NCBI RefSeq assembly: GCF_040393045.1
Contig: NZ_JBEBUX010000043.1
Span: 1-29,345, forward strand
Source of the DNA: Pollutimonas bauzanensis_A
Lineage (GTDB): Bacteria; Pseudomonadota; Gammaproteobacteria; Burkholderiales; Burkholderiaceae_B
Direction: 5' to 3'
DNA: 29,345 nt
In this document: positions 17,922-25,938 of the stretch, in pieces
How positions within the stretch are numbered: position 1 is the stretch's first letter
Layout of the letters: every line of letters starts with the position of its first letter
Notes under the pieces: generated by a model
What the model was told of the DNA's origin: nothing
What the model saw: the letters and a program-made list of their open reading frames with translations, nothing else
Databases searched by the model: none
Made by a program: the position numbers and the translations under genes

Positions 17922-17960
17922 GCCTCGCCACACAAACTTCCAACCTCGACTAAAATCAAG

Positions 17961-17990
17961 AGCCCCCGACCTGGCGGGCTTTTTATTTAT
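17961..17990 (+). terminator. Intrinsic terminator after the mvaA unit
   Basis: AGCCC (17961-17965) pairs with GGGCT (17976-17980) and is followed directly by TTTTTATTTAT. The stem is short (five pairs plus an interrupted inner part), but the T-tract is good and it lies 40 bp after the stop codon, between mvaA-binding protein and thrB. Confidence 0.75.
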
Positions 17991-18021
17991 CCACGGTTTA
18001 CCCAAGCAGAGTTTGTAATCT

Positions 18022-18990
18022 ATGGCCGTTTTTACCCCCGTCAGCGACAGTGATGTACGCGAGCTTTTAGGCCGCTACTCGTTGGGCGAGCTGGTTTCCC
18101 TACGCGGCATTACCGCCGGCATCGAAAACACCAATTATTTCCTGACCACGACGCAAGGCGAATATGTGCTGACCTTGTTCGAAGTCCTGACTTACGAACA
18201 ATTGCCGTTCTATATAGAGCTCATGCACCACTTGGCCGAACGGCAAATACCAGTGCCTCAGCCGCAAACCTTGCGTGACGGCACTCGCTTGACTGTCCTG
18301 CATGGCAAGCCTTGCGCAATTGTTACCCGGCTATCGGGCGGCTACGAACCCGCCCCCAGCCCCGCACACTGCGCCCTGGCAGGCGAAACCCTGGCGCGCG
18401 CCCACCTGGCCGCCCAAGACTTCGGTATCAAGCAGCCCAATTTACGCGGCCTGCCATGGTGGCAAGCGACCATACCCAAAGTCCTGCCGTTCTTAAGCAG
18501 CGAGCAGTCAGCGCTAATCCAGCAAACGCTAGCCGAACAAACCACATTCGCCGCAAGTTCCGACTATCTAGCCCTGCCTAGTGGCCCCGCACACTGCGAC
18601 CTGTTCCGCGATAACGTGCTGTTTGACGGCACTTTCGAAATGCCCCGCATGGGCGGCTTCATCGACTTTTATTTTGCCGGATGCGACACTTGGCTATTCG
18701 ATGTGGCGGTAAGCGTGAACGATTGGTGCATCGAACGCAATACCGGTGTCTTTGAAATCGATAAGCTACAGTCCTGGTTAAGCGCCTACGCTGCGGTACG
18801 CCCTTTTACGGCCGAAGAAAGAACAGCATGGCCTATCTTGCTGCAAGCGGCCGCCTTGCGGTTCTGGGTGTCCCGCCTATACGATTTTTATCTGCCGCGC
18901 CCTGCTCAAACGCTAAAGCCGCACGACCCACGGCACTTCGAACGCATTTTGCACGAACGCCGACTAACTGCCGCGTTGACGCTTCCTTAA
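18022..18990 (+). CDS. thrB: homoserine kinase (choline-kinase fold)
   Basis: Phosphorylates homoserine in threonine synthesis. The 322-residue protein belongs to the aminoglycoside phosphotransferase-like ThrB type used by betaproteobacteria, not the GHMP type of E. coli. It has the N-terminal ATP loop region (GIENTNYFL), the catalytic HCDLFRDN at 191-198 and IDFYFAGCD near 214-222, the kinase metal site. It follows the mvaA terminator, so it should have its own promoter, which I could not identify with confidence. Together with asd it belongs to the aspartate family, though the genes are 15 kb apart here. Confidence 0.93.
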   Translation: MAVFTPVSDSDVRELLGRYSLGELVSLRGITAGIENTNYFLTTTQGEYVLTLFEVLTYEQLPFYIELMHHLAERQIPVPQPQTLRDGTRLTVLHGKPCAIVTRLSGGYEPAPSPAHCALAGETLARAHLAAQDFGIKQPNLRGLPWWQATIPKVLPFLSSEQSALIQQTLAEQTTFAASSDYLALPSGPAHCDLFRDNVLFDGTFEMPRMGGFIDFYFAGCDTWLFDVAVSVNDWCIERNTGVFEIDKLQSWLSAYAAVRPFTAEERTAWPILLQAAALRFWVSRLYDFYLPRPAQTLKPHDPRHFERILHERRLTAALTLP

Positions 18991-19071
18991 GCCAAACCGT
19001 TATTATTGAACTATGCTCCTTTGAGCAATCACCATAGACACTTACTGCGTCTTCAGGAAGATCCTCCCATT

Positions 19072-19875
19072 ATGCAAGCTGCCATCCTTCCCATTACATC
19101 CGGCTGGATCTGGATACAAGATGGATTCAAGCTCTTCAAGCGCCAGCCCATGGCGATGTTTTTCTGGAGTCTGATGACAGGGTTTTTGATTACTGTCAGC
19201 TATCTGATTCCGCTGCTGGGGCAAATGGCGCTGATTGCCGGCACTCCTCTGCTGACTTTCATTACGCTGTGCGCCTGTCGAAATATCGCCAACGACCGCC
19301 CTATGCTGCTGTCGATGTGGCTGGAGCCTTTGCGGGATGGCGCTACGCGCAAGCGTCTGTTCGGACTGGGCTTTGCCTACCTGGCCAGTTGCCTGGCCGG
19401 CGGCTTCCTGGCCACCTTGCCATTTATCGATGGCCTGATGAGCGCTATCAACACGGAAGGCAACATCGACGAAAACGTGTTGATTACGGCAATGCGCGGG
19501 CCGTTTATTACTTTCGCGCTGCTATATGTGGTGATTTCCGCATTGTTCTGGCATGCGCCGGCCCTGATAGGCTGGCATCGCATCAAAATAACTCAGGCAC
19601 TGTTTTTTTCCATGGTGGCCTGCTGGCGAAATAAACTGCCTTTCCTCGCCTACGGGGTCAGCTGGGCGGCGATTTTCTTTGCGGTACAGACGGTGGGCTC
19701 ATTTTTGACCGTGCTGGGACTATCCCCCGGCATGGTGCAAATGCTGCTTACGCCGGTGAATATTGTGGTGGCGGCTGTGTTGTATTGCAGTTTTTATCCG
19801 GCTTATATCAGTGTGTTCGGGGCTAACTACCCAGCATCTGATGCAAAGCCGGAACAGCATCCGGACAACGTATAA
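19072..19875 (+). CDS. BPSS1780-family membrane protein
   Basis: Inner-membrane protein of unknown function, 267 residues from the ATG at 19072, with about six hydrophobic segments (the first at residues 25-50, FFWSLMTGFLITVSYLIPLLGQ). The N-terminus MQAAILPITSGWIWIQDGF fits the BPSS1780 family, typical of Burkholderiales and usually next to thrB, as here (81 bp downstream). An upstream in-frame ATG at 19006 would add 22 residues that do not look like the family. It converges on the type VI cassette, with only 17 bp between the stop codons. Confidence 0.8.
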   Translation: MQAAILPITSGWIWIQDGFKLFKRQPMAMFFWSLMTGFLITVSYLIPLLGQMALIAGTPLLTFITLCACRNIANDRPMLLSMWLEPLRDGATRKRLFGLGFAYLASCLAGGFLATLPFIDGLMSAINTEGNIDENVLITAMRGPFITFALLYVVISALFWHAPALIGWHRIKITQALFFSMVACWRNKLPFLAYGVSWAAIFFAVQTVGSFLTVLGLSPGMVQMLLTPVNIVVAAVLYCSFYPAYISVFGANYPASDAKPEQHPDNV

Positions 19876-19892
19876 ACATAGATGACCCACCG

Positions 19893-20333
19893 CTACGATT
19901 CGTCCAGCAAGCCTTTGTCTTCCAGCAGTTGCAGGCTATCGGGTCCTTCGTCTTCGTCGCTGTCGAAGATATCGACGCCATCCAGCATATAAGCACGCAA
20001 TAATTCGTCGACGGCGCCCGCGTCGTTCAGGCGAACCAGCGTCTTGCCCAGCATGTAGTGAATAAATGCATTGCCCTGCCCATCCGGGCAGTTCAGTGCA
20101 TTGAGCAAAGCATCCTTAGCCATGCCATAGTCACCCGACTGGTAATAAGCCTCGCCCAAAGAGGCGTGTAGCCACGTCGCCGCTTCCCAATCCTGTTGAG
20201 GATGCGGAATCAGGGCCAGCGCCTGAAGCCATTGTTCAATGGCCCCGGAATAATCGCCCTCATCGCTGCAGTTATTGCCTGCCTCGGACAGGTTTTCTAT
20301 TTGTTCGTAGAGCTCGTCAGGGAGTTCCATCAT
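19893..20333 (-). CDS. Small acidic TPR protein, second immunity candidate
   Basis: A 146-residue protein with tetratricopeptide-like helical pairs at about 13-45 (SDEGDYSGAIEQWLQAL), 50-85 (ASLGEAYYQSGDYGMAKDAL) and 90-115. It ends in a very acidic tail (DIFDSDEDEG). There is no signal peptide. Its start overlaps the stop of the preceding TPR gene by four bases, so the pair is co-translated. Small acidic TPR proteins of this size are, as I recall, frequent downstream of PAAR/Rhs nuclease toxins and are regarded as immunity proteins. It is the last gene of the cassette. Duplicate immunity, protection against another toxin or a chaperone role are all possible. Confidence 0.7.
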   Translation of the reverse strand: MMELPDELYEQIENLSEAGNNCSDEGDYSGAIEQWLQALALIPHPQQDWEAATWLHASLGEAYYQSGDYGMAKDALLNALNCPDGQGNAFIHYMLGKTLVRLNDAGAVDELLRAYMLDGVDIFDSDEDEGPDSLQLLEDKGLLDES

Positions 20334-20776
20334 TTTCCTTTCTTCGATTTCGCCCTATCCAGATAGAAAGCCAGATACTCGGGCTTCTCTTCCTGGAAGG
20401 GGCGGCTTTTATATTCTTTGAACAGGCTCTCGAACAGCGCATAAGCCTCGTCCAGCTCGCCCGCTTCGTAATGGATGGTGGCCGCTACAAATTCAACGTG
20501 GGGATCCGGCTCGGGCCCATAGGCCTCGCGGGCCATGGGTAACCAGTCCTTCGCCTTCTGTGCTTGTCCGATATTGCGATAGAAAACGGCAAGATCCACG
20601 GTCATCGACTGGGCGTGATCATAGGCCAGCTTCGGGTCCGGAATACTGTTCCAAGCCGCCAGAAAATACTTTTCGGCAGCGGCGATATCGCCGTCTTGTT
20701 CAGCCTTGGCGCTAAGCGCGCCGTATTCGTAGAGTTTCTCTTCCGCCTGTGGCGGCAACGGTAGAATATCTGCCAT
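20330..20776 (-). CDS. Small TPR protein, first immunity candidate
   Basis: A 148-residue cytoplasmic protein with TPR-like helices at about 10-42 (EYGALSAKAEQDGDIAAAEKY), 55-80 and 93-125 (AATIHYEAGELDEAYALFESL), and a basic Lys-rich end (KSKKGK). It begins 18 bp after the toxin stop codon, the usual place for a cognate immunity gene. It is similar in size and fold to the next TPR gene but not closely similar in sequence, so the pair is not a recent duplication. The immunity role is inferred from position and from the frequency of such TPR proteins behind polymorphic nuclease toxins. Confidence 0.72.
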   Translation of the reverse strand: MADILPLPPQAEEKLYEYGALSAKAEQDGDIAAAEKYFLAAWNSIPDPKLAYDHAQSMTVDLAVFYRNIGQAQKAKDWLPMAREAYGPEPDPHVEFVAATIHYEAGELDEAYALFESLFKEYKSRPFQEEKPEYLAFYLDRAKSKKGK

Positions 20777-20794
20777 GTGATGTGTCCCGCCTAC

Positions 20795-21679
20795 CTAGAA
20801 AGGTGGCAAATAGGTCTCTTTAAGTTTAGCTCCCGCAGAGCGGTTCAAGCGAAAGTGATCCAGTATATAGTTGTCCGGATCGCGCATCCAGCGCCTGACT
20901 TCAGGCGATTTTGGCCCTAAGCGGCGCCCTACCTGGTTCCACCACGACACAGCATCTTTTGGAAAGTGCGCCATATCGGCTTCTTTTAGCGGATACCACT
21001 TGTCGTTGGACGCCTTGAATTGCGTTTCGCCTCTGGGCGTTTTGCGCAGCTTGCCTTCCGCGCGCATGCGGTCCTGTACTTTTCGTCCGGTGGCAGACTT
21101 TTTCCCCGGCGTCCTGCCCAGGAATCGTTCACGCAGACTGATCTTGCGCGGCTTGGCACCGTTGGCCGGCGCCGTCTTGGCTTGCTTGCCGCCCTTGGCG
21201 GCCTTGCCCGCGCTACCGCCTTTACCGGCTCCGCCGCGACCCGCACCTCCGCCTCCGCCCTTGCCGGCACCCCCGCCACCCTTGCCACTGCCTGCTCCAA
21301 GCAAAACCACTTTGATCTGGCTAGGGACGACACGCGCACCCAAGGCATTGCAGCGGTTCTGAACTGCCAGGCTTGTCAAACGAGTGGCCGGAATGCATTT
21401 GAACAGCACATTGGGCACGCAGGTAATATGACGCGAAGGCCCCATCACCGACGGCGAAATCAGCCCCAGGGCCAACCCGGCATTATCGCCATTGGTCAGC
21501 GGCACCGTCGTCAGCAAATTATGCGCAGGCATCCCCATCAACAGAATATTCCAGGCGTTCGGAATACCCATGGGACCCAGCGCCAGATTGGGATACGGGA
21601 TGGGCAGCAATGCGGGCGGTGTCTTGCAAATATCGGGAAACGCCAGGTCCAGCCCCATCAACTGACAGTTTGCAAACAT
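20795..21679 (-). CDS. DUF4150 PAAR-like T6SS effector with C-terminal GH-E-like nuclease domain
   Basis: Predicted antibacterial DNase delivered at the tip of the type VI spike. From the ATG at 21679 (AGGAAG before it) the protein has 294 residues. Residues 1-127 form a DUF4150/PAAR-like domain (FPDIC, IPIPYPN-type pattern, TNGDNAG, cysteines at 18, 87, 95 and 110) that would cap VgrG. Residues 128-179 are a Gly/Lys/Ala linker. Residues about 180-294 resemble the HNH/EndoVII GH-E toxins: DMAH with His238, DPDNY at 267-271, NRS at 279-281 and Glu288. The first motif is AH where the family name expects GH. The stop is followed by the TPR genes. The domain call is by motif recall, not by search. 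Confidence 0.78.
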   Translation of the reverse strand: MFANCQLMGLDLAFPDICKTPPALLPIPYPNLALGPMGIPNAWNILLMGMPAHNLLTTVPLTNGDNAGLALGLISPSVMGPSRHITCVPNVLFKCIPATRLTSLAVQNRCNALGARVVPSQIKVVLLGAGSGKGGGGAGKGGGGGAGRGGAGKGGSAGKAAKGGKQAKTAPANGAKPRKISLRERFLGRTPGKKSATGRKVQDRMRAEGKLRKTPRGETQFKASNDKWYPLKEADMAHFPKDAVSWWNQVGRRLGPKSPEVRRWMRDPDNYILDHFRLNRSAGAKLKETYLPPF

Positions 21680-21693
21680 GTAGATTGCTTCCT

Positions 21694-22767
21694 TTACCTT
21701 CCGGCCCGCAGCGCGGTCGGGCGCCCGGCGGACCATTGCTCGGCTTCAAATAAGAGAGGGTCGTTTTCCAATAGGCCTGTCCGGTCTCCCCAACGCGTAT
21801 CGGCGATCAGCGCACGATGAAACTGGGTACGCATAAAGCGGCTGCCGCGGAAATCGGCGCGCGACAGATCCGCGTAGGAAAAATCGGCGTACTCCAGCTC
21901 GGCATTCTTGAACAAAGCGCGGTCACAACGCGCTCGATGCAGAATGCACTGTGTAAGGTCAGCGCCACTGAAGTCCACTTGATCTAGAAAGGCGTCAGCC
22001 CAAAGGCTTTGAGCAAATTGCCCGCCCTGGCATTGGCTGCCTCGCATGTCGGCGTGTACAAATAATGCGCGGGGTGCGCGCGCGCCGATCAGCGTGGCGT
22101 CTTTCATCGACGCCCCCTTGAAGCTGGTCTGCCCCAGCAACGCATCCTGAAAGTTACAGCCATCAAGCTGGCAATCCGTCAGTTGGCAACGCAACAGCGT
22201 CTGCCCCCGTAAATCCTGGCCCGACATATTGACCTCGACGCACACTACACTCTCCCAGTGTGCCTCGGTCAATATGACTTGCGTCAAATCACTGCGAAAG
22301 AACAGTACATGCTCCTGCCGGGTCTGGCTCATATCGGCGTTGCCCCATGTGCACTCGGTAAAGGTCGAGCGCTCGATCTGTGCGCCCGCCAGATTGCTGC
22401 CAGTCATGTCCGTCCTGACGAAATTGACCGAGACCAGCGCTGTTTCGCCAAGATCCAGATCGATAGCCCGGCAGTCGGACCAAGTCATTTCTTCGACGCG
22501 CGCTACGCGCATCCTGGCACGGCTGGCATCACAACGATGAAACACACATTGATCCAGCTGAGCGTCTTCCCATCGCGTGTCCTGCAACTGACATTCGCTG
22601 AACTGGCTGTCGCGCAGATCCATGCCTTCCAGGCTCATGCCGCGCAAGTCGCAACGAATCAAAATGGCGCCAGCATAATCACCAGGCGTCAGTTGCAGTT
22701 GACGCAGGTCCAGATCGACCAGCGCATCGCCGCCTTTGATGCGCTCCCGAAAGGTTTCCGGCGTCAT
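21694..22767 (-). CDS. Pentapeptide-repeat protein of the T6SS cassette
   Basis: A 357-residue protein almost entirely of pentapeptide repeats (pattern A(D/N)LXX, such as LRGMSLEGMDLRDSQF and NLAGAQIERSTF), predicted to fold as a right-handed square beta-helix. No signal peptide or membrane segment. The ATG at 22767 overlaps the stop of the preceding gene as ATGA, so translation is coupled. An upstream frame to 22812 is an artefact inside that gene. It lies 14 bp before the toxin gene. In similar cassettes pentapeptide proteins accompany DUF2169 loaders; possible roles are effector chaperone, scaffold or DNA-mimic protection. The role here is unknown. Confidence 0.85.
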   Translation of the reverse strand: MTPETFRERIKGGDALVDLDLRQLQLTPGDYAGAILIRCDLRGMSLEGMDLRDSQFSECQLQDTRWEDAQLDQCVFHRCDASRARMRVARVEEMTWSDCRAIDLDLGETALVSVNFVRTDMTGSNLAGAQIERSTFTECTWGNADMSQTRQEHVLFFRSDLTQVILTEAHWESVVCVEVNMSGQDLRGQTLLRCQLTDCQLDGCNFQDALLGQTSFKGASMKDATLIGARAPRALFVHADMRGSQCQGGQFAQSLWADAFLDQVDFSGADLTQCILHRARCDRALFKNAELEYADFSYADLSRADFRGSRFMRTQFHRALIADTRWGDRTGLLENDPLLFEAEQWSAGRPTALRAGR

Positions 22768-25382
22768 GCCCCGCTCCCTGCCTGCGCGGCCTTGGGCAGG
22801 GTTTTGGCCCACTTGACGTAAGCCCCTGCGGTACGGGTGCTGGACTCCATTATGGTCTGCGAAATATCCGTCCGAAACAGGTTAGCGCCACGCAGATCGG
22901 CAAATCGAAATTCGCTCTTTTGCATTAACGCATCGATCAAGTCAGACTCGCGCAGGTCGGCGCCTGTCAAATCTGTTTCCATAAATAGTGAACCGCTTGC
23001 ATCGCAGCGCAGCAGGCTCGCATCTTTCAGATTCGCCTCGGACAAATCACAGTTTTTAAGCCGCGCGCCATCAAAGTTAGTCTGCGCCAAATCCAGGCTG
23101 CGCAAGCTGCACTCTTCCAGCCAGGCATCGGTAAACACAGCGGCGGTCAAGTCTGTCTGGACGGCACAGCAAGTCGTCATGCGGCTCTGCGCATAACGCG
23201 GTGGGGTCAAGAACACACTCTGGACCCAGGCGCAGGCGGTCAAGGTGGCGCGGCTGTAATCCGCGTTTTCCAATCCGCAATCCACCCACACCACACGATG
23301 CAGGACCGCCTCGGGAAAAACAACGCGCTCAAAACGCGCTTGTTGCCAGAACGTCACGCTATCCAGCTTGGCCTGCTCAAAGCTGCAATCCACGAACTCG
23401 GTTCCGGCTGGCGAGCATCCCTTGAACGAGGCCCGCGTAAAACTGCAGCGCGCGAACAGCGCACGATCCAGTATGGTTTCGTTAAAGTCGGCACCGTCGA
23501 AGCAAGTTGACTGAACCAAGGCCTCGCCCAAGTTGGCTTCGCACAGGATCGCGTCGCTCAGGTCCGCTCCCTGCAGTTGGGCGCGCGCGAGGACAGCTTG
23601 GGTAAGATCAGCACCTGTCAGCTTGACGCCACGCAAGTTTGCCATTTCCATCCATACACCATGGCATCGAGCATGCGATAAATCCATGCCCGACAAATCG
23701 ACGCCGGTCAGATCAAGGCCCGACAGATCGCGACTGCCCTGCATCAGGCTTTGAACTCGGCGGCGCATGCGCACGCTGCGCCCGCCAAGCGCGGCTTCCG
23801 CTGGCGCCTGATGGTGCGCGGCATGCCGGTAAAGCAGAGCCAGCTTGTTCTGAGCATCATCTTGCATTGCTTGCAGCTTTGCTGCGCTCATGCCGCCAGC
23901 CCCTCGTTTGTCGGCATCGCGAGCCATCGAACGCATAGTTGCCATACCTTCGTCCCGATCCAGCCGGGGCGGCCCACCCGCTTTTGCGGTATTCACGTCG
24001 GCCATCGTCGCCTCGGCCTGTGGCGTGTCCTTGAAGGCTTGCTTTAACCGCGCTTGAGACTCGCGCTGTTTTCTGAGCATATCCACTTTCATCAGACGAG
24101 TTTTCCGCCGCATGCTGCGGGCATAATCAGGCAAATCGTCCAGGGATTCCAATGGTGTGGGAACGGTTGCATCCAGCTGGTAATCGGCGGGGTTCTGACC
24201 AGCCTGCTCGGCTCGCGCCAGCATGTCGTGCTTAAGCGCCGCTGCACGCGCACGCTGATTGACCATTTGCGGCCTAGCCAACACGCCGCTACTGGCTGCT
24301 TGGAAGTCATCACCACTCAATGCTTGCTCCGGCAACAAATCCTTGTCGCGCAATGCGTACAGGGGGCCCGAATCGCGAGGCAGGCGCTGTGCCAAAACCT
24401 TGCTGTAATACGCCTGACTACGCGCCGCGCCATCCAGGGATTCCAACGCAGGCATGATGCAGGCGACATCAGAGGCATCATCGGTCGACACCGGCGCGGC
24501 ACCATGAAAGATCAGCAACACACGCTCTCGGTCCGGAAAAAACCATGCCGTCGTGTGCCGCATACTGATTTCTTCCAGCGCCTCGTTATTGTGGCGCTGG
24601 AAGAAACAACGCGCTCGCCAGGCTGGCAGATGCCCTTGCAGGCAAGCCTGGTCCGGATGCATGTTCCAGATTTCGTAACCGGCCGCAGCGCTTATTTCCG
24701 GCTGCCCGACTAACCACTGGTCCGCAGACGCGGTGTTGAAAAAATGGGGATCCAGTGTATCGGGCAGGCCCGGGAAACCGTTATTCAACCATTGATCGTC
24801 GTAGCTGCCCGCACGCTTGAAACGCTGGGGCCGAGCCGGAGAGACCGGCCCGAAAGACACGGGCACACCCACCTGCCCTTCCCGCGTAAGCCGCTGCTCC
24901 AGGGCCTCCACATTCGGCACGCGCCAGACGCCATCCACGTCGCGCGCAGCGCCCAACCCGTTCTCATTATCGGGAAACCCCGGCCCGCCATAGGTATGGC
25001 GCCAATTCAAAGGGACACCTTGCACAACAGCAGCCTTGCTCATGCCGCCCTGCCCCCAGCTCCTGTCACCATGCACGATCAGGCTTTTTTCAAGGTAATC
25101 CAGGCGCGCCCTGACAGCAACACGCCCCGGATCAGACGCGTCGTGCGACCAAGCTTTGCCCGACACCAAAAACTCGGCGCAAGGTTTGGGTATCCCCAGA
25201 TCCAGTACCTCGTCCTCATCCAGTTCCTGGCTAGAAATTTTCCAGAGATCGGCTTCCATCACCAGCGTTGGATCAGGGGCCAGTGTGGCCATCGCCAATA
25301 CGGATACGCCCAGTTGATGCTGCCCACGGTACTGATATGGCCGGGTCAGGATGCCCAGTCTTAACGGCTTGATGATGCGCAT
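22764..25382 (-). CDS. DUF2169-pentapeptide repeat fusion, probable T6SS effector adaptor
   Basis: An 872-residue protein. Residues 1 to about 300 are a DUF2169 domain, a family found next to VgrG and DUF4150 effectors and thought to assist their loading. Residues 370-545 are a charged, helix-rich linker, and 551-845 are a second pentapeptide beta-helix (DLSGLDLTGVDLSGMDL, ADLTGADLRESDL). No signal peptide, so it should stay in the producing cell. It starts 23 bp after the small membrane-protein gene and overlaps the next pentapeptide gene by four bases. The adaptor role is known for the family in general; the partner here, the DUF4150 nuclease, is inferred from order. Confidence 0.82.
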   Translation of the reverse strand: MRIIKPLRLGILTRPYQYRGQHQLGVSVLAMATLAPDPTLVMEADLWKISSQELDEDEVLDLGIPKPCAEFLVSGKAWSHDASDPGRVAVRARLDYLEKSLIVHGDRSWGQGGMSKAAVVQGVPLNWRHTYGGPGFPDNENGLGAARDVDGVWRVPNVEALEQRLTREGQVGVPVSFGPVSPARPQRFKRAGSYDDQWLNNGFPGLPDTLDPHFFNTASADQWLVGQPEISAAAGYEIWNMHPDQACLQGHLPAWRARCFFQRHNNEALEEISMRHTTAWFFPDRERVLLIFHGAAPVSTDDASDVACIMPALESLDGAARSQAYYSKVLAQRLPRDSGPLYALRDKDLLPEQALSGDDFQAASSGVLARPQMVNQRARAAALKHDMLARAEQAGQNPADYQLDATVPTPLESLDDLPDYARSMRRKTRLMKVDMLRKQRESQARLKQAFKDTPQAEATMADVNTAKAGGPPRLDRDEGMATMRSMARDADKRGAGGMSAAKLQAMQDDAQNKLALLYRHAAHHQAPAEAALGGRSVRMRRRVQSLMQGSRDLSGLDLTGVDLSGMDLSHARCHGVWMEMANLRGVKLTGADLTQAVLARAQLQGADLSDAILCEANLGEALVQSTCFDGADFNETILDRALFARCSFTRASFKGCSPAGTEFVDCSFEQAKLDSVTFWQQARFERVVFPEAVLHRVVWVDCGLENADYSRATLTACAWVQSVFLTPPRYAQSRMTTCCAVQTDLTAAVFTDAWLEECSLRSLDLAQTNFDGARLKNCDLSEANLKDASLLRCDASGSLFMETDLTGADLRESDLIDALMQKSEFRFADLRGANLFRTDISQTIMESSTRTAGAYVKWAKTLPKAAQAGSGA

Positions 25383-25405
25383 GATTCGAATTTTTCTCCG
25401 TGCCG

Positions 25406-25900
25406 CTACTGGACCTGGATTGGCGTCTGGCGCCGGTCAATCGCTAACTTTGACGGCTCATCCCGGTGATACAGCACGTGCACTGTCTTGCCGCTGGCGA
25501 AAGTGGGCAATAAAGCGTCTTCGACCCATACCTCCAGCTCGACAGCACGATCAACGCTATCGGCCTCGCTAAGCAAAAGCTTCAGTTTCAGCTTGGTTTG
25601 GCGCATGGTCGTCGTTTCCTGGGTAGCCAGCCGGCGGATTTCCACGACCTTTCCGCATGCGCGGACAGCTTGGCTGTCGCCGGCCAACTGCCGGGCCAGC
25701 TTCTCTTCCGCCTCGGGGAGAAAGCTTTTTGCCACGATCACGGCAAAGAAGGCCACAAATGCCAACGTCGCCCAAATCGTCCAGGTCGGAAGCCCGTCTT
25801 TGACGAACCAGAATACAAACCAGCCACCGCACAGCAAAGCGACGGCCGCTACCCTCAATATGATGACGCTCTCACGTGTCATGCCTGTTGTCGACCCCAT
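25406..25900 (-). CDS. Small two-helix membrane protein in the T6SS cassette
   Basis: A 164-residue protein I cannot name. It has two predicted transmembrane helices (about 14-33 and 39-58) followed by a soluble, beta-rich domain of about 100 residues. The C-terminal pattern (GKTVHVLYHRDEPSKLAID) looks like the end of a DUF3592-type domain. It has no enzyme motif. It sits between vgrG and the DUF2169 gene, with 38 and 23 bp gaps, so it is part of the operon. It may be an immunity-like or assembly factor. The start could also be the ATG at 25882. Confidence 0.65.
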   Translation of the reverse strand: MGSTTGMTRESVIILRVAAVALLCGGWFVFWFVKDGLPTWTIWATLAFVAFFAVIVAKSFLPEAEEKLARQLAGDSQAVRACGKVVEIRRLATQETTTMRQTKLKLKLLLSEADSVDRAVELEVWVEDALLPTFASGKTVHVLYHRDEPSKLAIDRRQTPIQVQ

Positions 25901-25938
25901 AATTTATCTGTGTTTCCTGGCAGCATTCCTGATTCGCA

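Noticed and set aside
24054..24713. Plus-strand open frame of 219 codons inside the DUF2169 gene
   Set aside because: Antisense shadow with no motif and no ribosome site; the minus-strand gene has clear domains and operon context.
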